NCBI GenBank assembly: GCA_027579435.1
Contig: JANBPK010000823.1
Coordinates: 1-64,000 of the forward strand
Length of the DNA stretch: 64,000 nucleotides
Direction of reading: 5' to 3'
From: Candolleomyces eurysporus
Taxonomy: Eukaryota > Basidiomycota > Agaricomycetes > Agaricales > Psathyrellaceae
The translations under genes were made by a program, and so were the position numbers. Under the pieces are notes generated by a model that saw only the letters and a program-made list of their open reading frames with translations, did not search any database and was not told the origin of the DNA. Below are positions 55,581 to 64,000 of the stretch, piece by piece (position 1 is the first letter of the stretch; each line of letters starts with the position of its first letter).

Positions 55581-57912
55581 ATGGCAGATCCACCCCTACA
55601 CTTCGAAAACCTCTCAGGCGCTCACGGTTTCCAACTCGGGCAGCAAACCATCAACGTTATAGCTGGAAACCAGTACCTTTCCAACANGGGGTGGAGGTAA
55701 GCAAGTTGTCTAAACCCATATCTATTCTCTCAATTTCTGAATACCATGCTCTAGACCTAAACGCTCGCCTCAATCCGATTCCCGATGCGTCTCACAGCCG
55801 AGACCGAAAGACATCGCCTCCCGACTCGGTGTGTTTTCCTGGAACCAGGGAAGAGGTGATCACCGAAATCACTACATGGGCCGACGAGGTCGATCCGGCG
55901 CCGGGGGCTGGCGAAGGAGAAATTGAGACTACCGTCCACACCCTGGTGGTATACACCCCGACCCCCCACATCTACTGGCTCCACGGCTTTGCGGGCTGTG
56001 GAAAGTCAGCCGTCTCCCTCAAAATCGCCGACATTTTCGAGGAATCCGGGCGCTTGCTTGCAAGCTACTTTTTCTTCCGTGACGCCGGCGAGAGGAGCAC
56101 AATGAAGAAATTCGCTGCGACGTTGGCGACTCAAATGGCATCTGCGTTGCCTGCAATAGCGCCTCTTGTCGACGCCGCGTTGAACGCGAACCCAGGCATC
56201 CTCAACGATCGTGTCTCCTTGACACGGCAGCTGGAGCGTCTAGTCTACAAACCTTTCCAGTCCGCCGTGAACAAGGTGCCTACCAAGGGACCTTTCATCA
56301 TCGTCATCGACGGACTCGATGAATGTGAGGACAAGCGCGGTGTGGAGGAGTTCATCGATCAGATGCTTGACTTCTTTGAAGAACACCCTGATATTCCGCT
56401 CCGAATCTTCATCGCCAGTCGAGTAGAGCAACACATCCGCGAGCGCCTGGAGACCGACGTGGTTCTGCTGGGGAATCTCGACAGTCACTCAGCACACAAA
56501 GACATCGAGAGATTCCTTCAAGCTTCGTTCCAGATAGTGGCAAAGCGGGACCGTGTCATCCGGGCATACGTCCGAGTGCGCGGTGCGTGGCCAACAAAAT
56601 CGGACATGCACAAGTTGATCAGGCACATCAATGGATCCTTTGTTCTGGCGTCGACCATGTTCAAATACATAGTCCAACCGGCAACCGAAGAAGACCCTAC
56701 GACGCCTATGGACCGGCTCCCACTCACCCTGGAGATGAATGGCCTCGATGGCCTTTACGCCCAAGTGCTCGCCCGTTCACAGCATCTGGCCCATTTCCAC
56801 GAAATCATCTCCACCATCGCACTCCTCATGTACCCACCCCCGATTGTCGGGATAGCGAAGCTTCTTGGGATTGAAGCCTTCGAAGTTGTTCGTGTCCTGT
56901 TGAATCTGCAAGCCGTCATTTATGTCCCAGGAACCGACGAGAAAGGCAATGTGACTATATGCCATACGTCCCTCCGCGACTTCCTCACCACCGAAAGCCG
57001 GTCAGGATCTTTCTTCGTTCCACCCTCGTTTTATCTCTATATATCCTACTTTCTCTTTTCTTCCGTCCCCGAAAACAGTGATGAGCTGGCCAATGATTAT
57101 GGCTGGGCGTATGTCGATTCCCATTGGCGATCATTCGCTCGTTCAGAAGCCTGCGACATCATCCAGGAAATTGAGCAGTTCAAGGCTCGTCAACCTCTGC
57201 TTGTCGATCGACTGCCTTATCACACTTTCCTTTGCTCGATATTCTTTTATGCCCTCTTCATGATGGAGCCCCTGCCCTGGAATGAGGATTCGTATCTACT
57301 CACCGAGTGTATCAAACAGTTAGTGCTGGCGGTGGAATGTCCTGACCGCCGCATTCGACTCTGGCTGGATCAAATTTTGCATTATATTCTTCTCTCCAAT
57401 TACCCAGAACGCACATTCCGACTCTCTGAACGTACACACGAAACCTTACAACATGACCTGCGACGTGTATCAACCGCGATCCATGCTAACGTAAGTTTCT
57501 GAATTTCAAATTTCATCCTTTTATCATTTCATATAACCGAAAACATCTGTCTAGTTTCCAGAACTTCTCGGCACTCCCTCCACCGGAATAGAAGAGAAGC
57601 TCATTCTTCACTCAGTACGTCCACTCGACCCAGAGTTCCAATTTTACCAAGGTGATAATTTTGGCTTTCGGCAGAGCTTGTCAGGCCTTGATATCTTCAA
57701 CGTACGTCAGTTCCTGGATATTGTAGGTGTTAACGCAGCTGAATAGTCATCGACAGACGCTCACTTGGATAGTGGCTCGTGCTCGACTCGAGTGGGAAGA
57801 ATTGGAAATAACGCCCAACCCACCCCTAGAGCTTTCCGTGTCCAACAACGACTTCAACTCGATGGAGCTAAGACTGGCTTTGAGCCTTGACAGCGTCGGT
57901 TGTCGTCGATAG
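55581..57912 (+). CDS. NACHT-domain STAND NTPase, paralogue 2
   Basis: Five exons: 55581-55696, 55755-57490, 57555-57614, 57674-57700 and 57757-57912. Leaving out the N at 55687, they give 2094 nt, or 697 aa, in frame. Start MADPPLHFENLSGAHGF, then GQQTINVIAGNQYLSN. Walker A WLHGFAGCGKSAVSLKIADI near residue 117, Walker B IIVIDGLDECED near 222, sensor FIASRVEQHIRERL, then the same helical half as paralogue 1 (FVLASTMFKYIVQP). The microexon (27 nt) encodes SLSGLDIFN. The last exon extends further than in paralogue 1 (TLTWIVARARLEWEELEI) and ends in a Leu-rich tail. As printed, the N shifts the frame at the end of exon 1; removing it restores the frame and the splice phase seen in paralogue 1. 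All exon borders match paralogue 1 in position and phase. Confidence 0.9.
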
Positions 57913-58300
57913 CAGCTCTGCATCCACGCCTTTTACTTCAGACCCTGAACTGGTACGTCCTTCCCCCAATTTGTGTCCTGCAAAGTGTTTATTTGATTGT
58001 AGTTGCACTGCATATTGTCAATCAATGGCTCTAAACCTTTCCCACTTCGACAGCACGAACTGCCCCTCAGCCGCCATCCGTCTTAACGGGCCATGTCACA
58101 CACGGATTTCTGGATTTCTAGTAGAACCAGTCCCACCGAACCTCTTCCCCACTCCAGACCCGGATGTCGCTGAGAACAGCAAACTCTGATCCAGGATAGT
58201 AGACAATGGTGGAGCATTCTGCTGGGGTAGAGTAGGTAGGACGGGCGAGGAAAGAGCAAGGATATGGACAGATTAGGTCAAGGGAAGGAGAAGAGGGTGC

Positions 58301-58373
58301 TGCGGCTGTCCGACTTAACCCGATTACCGATGCCTCGCACACTCGAAATCGAACGACATCTTCCCCCGACGAG
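58301..58373 (+). pseudogene. Relic of a NACHT N-terminal linker
   Basis: GACTTAACCCGATTACCGAT and CACACTCGAAATCGAACG match the linker exon of paralogue 3 at 62170-62230 (GACTTAACCCGATTCTCGAT; CACGCTCGAAATCGCAAG). The frame around it is closed and the NTPase domain is absent. Confidence 0.65.
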
Positions 58374-59379
58374 TCATCGCCACTGTACATCGCTCAGTGT
58401 CATTACCGTTGAATCGATAGATAAATTGCCTATTCTATTTTCAGAATTAGAACCACTGGATCTATGACGATACGGTGAGATCTTGGGGCTTGACAGAACA
58501 CCCTAAAACCTACTCAACCTCATTGCCTACCCGAAAAACCGATGGCTAGTGAGAAGCCGCCTCGAAGCCATTGAGGACATCGTCCGCCCGCCGTCGAACG
58601 ATCCCTCGAAAACAAGGAAGTGTCAAAGAAGGAGATATACAGAATCCCGGATCCCACGGAGGTTGTCGCCAGGTAGCCCTTTCAGAAATGGCAATAATAA
58701 TCGGACGGGGGTGAAGTTCAGCCAACCCGCCGCGCAGCTCGTCAGCGACTAGATAGAGACACAGAAGTTAGGGCAGGTGTTGGCCATGGCTGATGGTGGT
58801 GGGTAGATGAAAAGATGAGTGGCGCGGGTTTCGAAAGTCGAGTACCGTCCTCGTTCTCGGCCTCGAGAGCAATCGCGTCATGTAGTCCATAATGAAGAAG
58901 CGATCCGTATCAAGAATCGTAGTCCGTCGTGTATGAGGTTGAGCTCGCCTGTCTCCGCATAACCTTAGCCAGTGGCCCAAGTAAAATGACCCACGACGGA
59001 TAGAGCACTCATCAGAGGACAAGGCTACTTGAGGTCTGACGTGATTTAGTGAGTCAGCGAGGATTTGCAGAGCAAACGGAAGCACGAACATATGTCTCTG
59101 ACTTTACCCAACTCGACAGCGGGTAGATCCGCAACAGCCTCCTAGCCAAAGGACCGATATCCGCATGAACGACAGTATCAGTCACCACAGCTCGGGTCTG
59201 AATGGGAGTTCGATAGCACGACCAACGGCGCAGGAACACACTTGGGGAGGCTTCCGATAATGTCCTACGTATAATCCAGATCCTATGTTTCAGTCATCAT
59301 GTGCCCAGAGAAAGAGGTGTAAGAAATACATACAGCTAGGTGCTTTCCCTTATATGCCTTTATCGCATCCCTATCCTCA

Positions 59380-60330
59380 TTGACTACGCCGCTTTCCCCT
59401 CTCCTCCCCGCACTTTAAAACGCTCTTGTCCGAAAGCCAACGGAGGCACGATGATATTCAGAACGACGTGGACGCTAAGGTCGAACGTAGTGGCAACAGA
59501 GTTCGAGAGGTACGTTGAGTTTGCTGTAGGTCGATACAAAAGGCGAGTGTGGGGGTCTCGCGACAATGTACACATCCTGTGGCTCGTGGCCCAGGGACCA
59601 GACTCATCCCTGAACTAAAGTCTGCATCTATCCGGCGCCACCCACACCATGACACCTGCAGCGGACTCCAAGACATAGAGGGAAGGTGTTGATTCTGACG
59701 GCGGAAACGAGCTTGCGAGACTGGTAGCCTTGTTCGTTTGCGTACGAGGCCAAGTAGAAACGCGTTTCTTACCCGATAGAAGGCTGTAATGCGTGGCGGT
59801 CTGGCTGCAGTGAAGGTGCGCGCACATCGTATGCATCGGCTATTCTCGTCTTTGCGTTGGTGAGTGAGTTGGTGGAAAAAGGCAGACACCACGAGGAAGG
59901 CAGAGAAAGTATTGGATGATGATATAAGGTCCGTTCAGGAAGGTGGGGAATGCGAGGTATCGACGAGCATGGCTGTCGGTAAGGAGAGAGGATGGCACGA
60001 TCACGCTCCAGGGAACGCAACCCAGGACTCTGATAGACGAGATGCAGAGGTTGTCGCGAATCGATCGGCAGACTGAGGCGCGGGAAGAGAGAAAGGTAAG
60101 GAAAAACGGAAAGGAAGGGAGGAGTGAGCGCACCAACGATATCGTATGGACTCTTATGCCTGCTGCTGAGGATGCGCTTTGCCCAATCTGCTCGCACAAG
60201 GACGCTCCGAAGGCATGGGACTCGGGATAGATGGCACCCTCCCTGGTACGGTGCTCGTTGGCAGCTGCGCAATCATATTGAGGAGTCAAGGGAATGAGAG
60301 GGAAGTGTATAGAGATAAGTTGCAGCACTA
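59380..60330 (-). repeat. Dispersed family R, copy B
   Basis: Inverted relative to copies A and C. On the minus strand the frame 59892-59458 contains RCIRCARTFTAARPP and LQQTQRTSRTLLPLRS, while 60328-59840 gives FLTFLSSRASVCRSIRDN. It aligns with copy C (GATGCAYACGATGTGCGC-type block near 59830) and with copy A (GAATATCATCGTGCCTCCG near 59450). The breaks between frames suggest a decayed gene or unmodelled introns. Confidence 0.5.
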
Positions 60331-61857
60331 TAAAATCGATGCCGATGAGGTTCTCCTCAGACGAGGGTGAGCGAGGGAGAGGAAATCAGTCTTTGTGCGC
60401 TGGGAATCACCTTCCATATCAAAAATTCAAATGGCTGGTGGCGTCATCGTTCAAAGTTCCTTCGCCCTCCTCTCGAGTCCCTGAATCCATTTTTTCCCGC
60501 ATGCCTCCATACAGCCTCCTCACCAATCGATGCAAGGTGCACCTTCAATCAATGCGCGTCCGCTCTGGACTCCCGCGGGCCCCTCATACCACTTGCAAGC
60601 GACAAACAGCCATGTCGGACGCAACGACAACTGAAATCGCACTCAGTCTTTTACGGTCGCAACAGGATCGCTCACGCCCTTTTTTGAGGACAATGGTGCT
60701 TGCGTGGTATATATGTAGGCCGCACGCCATCCTTCCACCATTCCCCCCTTTCGCATCTGAATTCCTCTCAGCTGGCCGCACCGTTGTGGGTACGCCCAAT
60801 CAAGTCTGAACGCTACGCCCATAGTAGCACGCCGGTTGCCTTTCCAGAACGTTTCCGAGCTGAATAAATACCTCACCCGCCTTCTTATCTGCTTACCCGC
60901 GTCTTCCCTCTTTCTCCTCTCCTCTCCTCTCCTTGCTCTTTCTTCTCTCATTCACTCTTACATTCCATTCACTGATTTACCCCCCAGGCATCAATCTCGA
61001 CGCGTTGGTACCGTCCTCTTTGCTTTCTCCAAGTGACTTGATATGAATACTCAGGCCGTCACAGAGACCGATTTCTCGTTCTATCTTTAGGGAGCTAAGC
61101 CCTGTTATCTCTCCCGGTTGCCGACGGCTGGATGCTACCGTTCCTAGTCACATCGCGTAGTGGGGATGCTACCGCACGTTGACTTAGCTTTTCCCGCTCA
61201 CAGGAAGGTCTTCGTTGCCTGCGAGGCTCAGCAAGCCCATTTCGTTTCGATTTCACATCCACATCTTGTAAGATCCCTTCCAATCCTTCATCCTAAGTCG
61301 TGTATTTATACAATGGCACTTGTCGCCCAACACTTTGAACATCTTTGTGACGCGCATCACCTTTGAATCGATGGACAAATTATGAAACTTATTGCTATAC
61401 CGCTAGTCTCCAATAGACAGACTGAAGACGTCCTGTGTCTAACTCTTCCACCGTTTTCAAGGTGTATCCGTGATCTCTGAAAAAACTTGTACTCGTGCGT
61501 CATTCTTCTCGTGGCGCATTGAATACTATCCAGTTGCACTGTCGTTATTTGGGCAAGATTAATATGGATCATGGCACAGAAGAATGATACATGCCTAATC
61601 AGTTTGTCGGTTCTGTATCTCCTGTCCTGGAATTCACTGCGTTGACCACAAGACACCCGGGCGTCTAGAACTCTATAAGTGGGTCTATTGCTGTTTTTCC
61701 GTGTTTGCCTCGCCTTGACAGGCGGGACGGTGCCCATTCTGCTGCTGATGTCATACCCCATTCCTTGCTTACCACCCACCACCAACATCCTCCCTGCGCG
61801 TCTTTCAATGGTATTTTGACGCCACGGACTTGTACCTCTATTGCTTTGCACAATCCG

Positions 61858-64000
61858 ATGCCCAATCACTCTATAAACAACGCCGGGCGTGTTGAGAACG
61901 CCAATTTTGGCGATAACTTTGGTGAGTTCCATTGGAGCGAACTGATAGATGGTGTGTTAAGTTTGGCCGAATTATTTCTCAGGTATCGTCAACCAGAGTA
62001 CCAGGTCCATAGACGCAAGCGCACACTGGCACCGTCCTCGAATCGATCAGCAAACCAATGTCGCTGGAAATCAGTATAACGTACATTCGGGGGAAGGTAA
62101 AGGGACTAATCAGAATCTAACTCGTGAATTAACTTGCTAAGATGTATTACGAACCTTGCAGACCTGATTCGTCGACTTAACCCGATTCTCGATGCGTCAC
62201 ACGCTCGAAATCGCAAGCGATCTCCCCCCGATTCGGAATGCTTTCCTGGAACCAGAGAAGAGCCAATTCAAGAGATCATTGTCTGGGCGGACGCCGGCGA
62301 GACAGTGAGTGTTATTTTACTACCCAGTATTGTACATAGTAAGCGAAACCTGAGATAGATTCGTATTTGTACACGAAAGGCCGATTTTGGGGACCCAGCA
62401 CAATATGCCATCATCGAAACTCCGCACATCTACTGGCTTCACGGATTTGCAGGTTGCGGCAAATCGTCTATTTCAATGGAGGTAGCGAAGATATACGCGG
62501 GCTCTGGCCGGCTCTTTGCTAGCTACTTCTTCTTTCGGGGGACGGGAGATAGGAGCACGATGAACAGGTTTGTGGTGACGCTAGCCAACCAGTTACTGGG
62601 AGCGATACCTGCCACAGAGCCTTTGATTGAGGCCGCTGTGAGGAGAGAGCCGGGCGTAGTGACTGGCGACGCGTCTTTGGCTACGCAGCTGGATCTCCTG
62701 ATCCTCTCTCCGTTTCAGGCTGTCATTGGCCATGGCGTTCTTGCCGAGACTCTTGCCAACGGACCCTTCCTCATCGTCGTCGACGGTCTTGACGAATGCG
62801 AGGACAAGCAAGGGGTGGAGGAGTTCATTGATCACATGCTCAATTTTTTTGAAGAGCACCCGAACATCCCCCTCCGCGTCTTCATTGCAAGTCGGGTCGA
62901 ACAACACATCCGTGGGCGCCTGGAGACCGATGGGGTTCAGCTGGGGAATCTCAACAGTCACTCGGCCCGCAAAGACATCGAGAGATTCCTTCAAGCCTCG
63001 TTCCAGATAGCAGCAAAACGGGATCGTGTCATCAGGGCGTACATTCAAAGGCGTGGGTCATGGCCAACACAATTGGACATGAACAAATTGATCGACCACA
63101 TCAATGGATCCTTTGTTCTGGCGTCGACCATGTTCAAATACATAGTGCAACCAGCAGCCGAAGAAGATTCCACGACGCCTATGGATCGGCTCCCACTCAC
63201 CCTGGAGATGAATGGCCTCGATGGTCTGTACGCCCAAGCGCTCGCCCGTTCACAGCATCTCGCGCATTTCAGCGAAATCATCTCCACCATTGCACTCCTC
63301 GGGGAACCACTCCCGATTATCGGGATAGCGACCCTCCTTGGAATTGAAGCCTTCGAAGTTATTCGTGTTCTTTTGAACCTGCAAGCCATCATTCATGTCC
63401 CGGGAACCGACGAGGAAGGCGAAGTGACTCTATGTCATACGTCTCTCCGCGACTTCCTCACCACCAAAAGCCGGTCGGGATCTTTCTTTGTTCCACCGTT
63501 GTTTCATCTTTATCTATCCTACTTTTCCTTTTCTTCCGCCCTCGAAAATGGTCATGAGCTGGCCCGTGTTTATGGCCGGGACTATTTTGATTCCCATTGG
63601 CAATCATTTGCTCGCTCAGGAACCTACGACTTCATCCAGGAAATTGAGCGGTTCAAGTCTCTTCAACCTCTTTTTGTCGATCGACTGCCTTATCACACTT
63701 TTTTCTGCTCTATATTTTTTCATGCGCTCCTCATGATGGAGCCTTTGCTCTGGAATGAAGATTCGTATCTACTCACCGAGTGTATCAAACAGCTAGCGCT
63801 GGCGGTGGAATGTCCTAACCACCGCATTCGACTCTGGCTGGAAGGAGATTTGCCGCATGATGCCGGAGATTACCAAGAGTGCCCATTCCGACTCTCTGAA
63901 CGCACACACGAAGCCTTACACCATGACCTGCAACGTGTATCAACCGCGATCCATGCTAACGTATGTTGTTGATTCTTGAATTTCATTCTTCTATTGTTTC
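61858..64000 (+). CDS. NACHT-domain STAND NTPase, paralogue 3 (3' end outside window)
   Basis: Exons 61858-61921, 61983-62096, 62162-62304 and 62359-63960, followed by a GTATGT donor; the last exons lie beyond the window. About 641 codons are visible. It differs at the N-terminus: MPNHSINNAGRVENANFGDN leads into a segment ending RIDQQTNVAGNQYNVHSGE. This matches the Gln/Asn motif of paralogues 1 and 2 but sits after two short exons. Linker LIRRLNPILDASHARNRKRS. An extra intron falls between the linker and the P-loop (WLHGFAGCGKSSISMEVAKI). Walker B LIVVDGLDECED, sensor FIASRVEQHIRGRL. By sequence it is the most divergent of the three in the NTPase half. The downstream half is very close to paralogue 2 (FVLASTMFKYIVQP). 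Confidence 0.85.

Larger units (their letters stand above)
57913..61857. other. Spacer between NACHT paralogues 2 and 3
   Basis: Contains flank blocks shared with the region behind paralogue 1, a short NACHT relic (58301-58373) and family R copy B on the minus strand. A small minus-strand frame at 59091-58768 is not recognised. 60.84-61.8 kb, in front of paralogue 3, shows no gene; a CT-rich stretch lies at 60880-60950. Confidence 0.4.

Overview
The window looks like nuclear DNA of a filamentous basidiomycete, probably an Agaricomycete. Genes are split by many short GT-AG introns (mostly 50-110 nt), intergenic tails are short, and NACHT-type STAND NTPases, a Tc1-like element and a chromodomain Ty3/gypsy element are present. 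Coding-gene DNA is CpG-rich. Several repeat blocks are AT-rich and almost free of CpG.

Layout: (1) 1-8.5 kb is ordinary gene space: the start of a Pro/Ser-rich gene on the minus strand, diverging from a 17-exon CFT1/CPSF160 gene (1529 aa, every exon junction in frame). (2) 8.5-20.65 kb is a repeat block: old CpG-poor repeats, an intact Tc1/mariner element with perfect 37-bp ends and TA flanks, a 1.28-kb LTR copy, a long-terminal-inverted-repeat element, and a nearly intact 5.7-kb Tf1/sushi-like chromovirus. That chromovirus has 161-bp LTRs and a self-complementary primer-binding site, and it abuts a 3' fragment of a host exon. (3) 21.5-32.3 kb is gene space again: a secreted pepsin-like protease with a hydrophobic C-terminal tail, a DUF300/TMEM184 membrane protein, an AHP1-type peroxiredoxin, and a U2 snRNA gene. 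(4) 33.3-40.4 kb is a second decayed repeat block made of stacked LTRs of one family and an internally deleted gypsy remnant. (5) 40.4-64 kb is an accessory block rich in STAND (NLR-like) genes: one NACHT-WD40 gene on the minus strand and three NACHT paralogues on the plus strand, whose start codons lie 6.3 kb apart. Relic NACHT pieces and copies of an unnamed dispersed family lie between them.

The housekeeping genes (CFT1, U2, peroxiredoxin, DUF300) share no pathway that I can infer. The biologically interesting part is the STAND cluster. The paralogues share an N-terminal Gln/Asn-containing motif, the P-loop NTPase, the same intron positions and a 27-30 nt microexon, with relic copies around them, as expected for birth-and-death evolution of self/non-self recognition genes. 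The NACHT-WD40 gene has only two WD40 repeats left. The CpG-poor state of the neighbouring repeats ends sharply inside its coding sequence at about 42.04 kb, while the reading frame stays open.

Single N characters (5971, 23817, 24282, 27819, 30635-30636, 42313, 49036, 55687) behave as padding. At 42313 and 55687, deleting the N restores the reading frame. All gene structures are hand-made from splice-site and frame consistency; no database search was possible.
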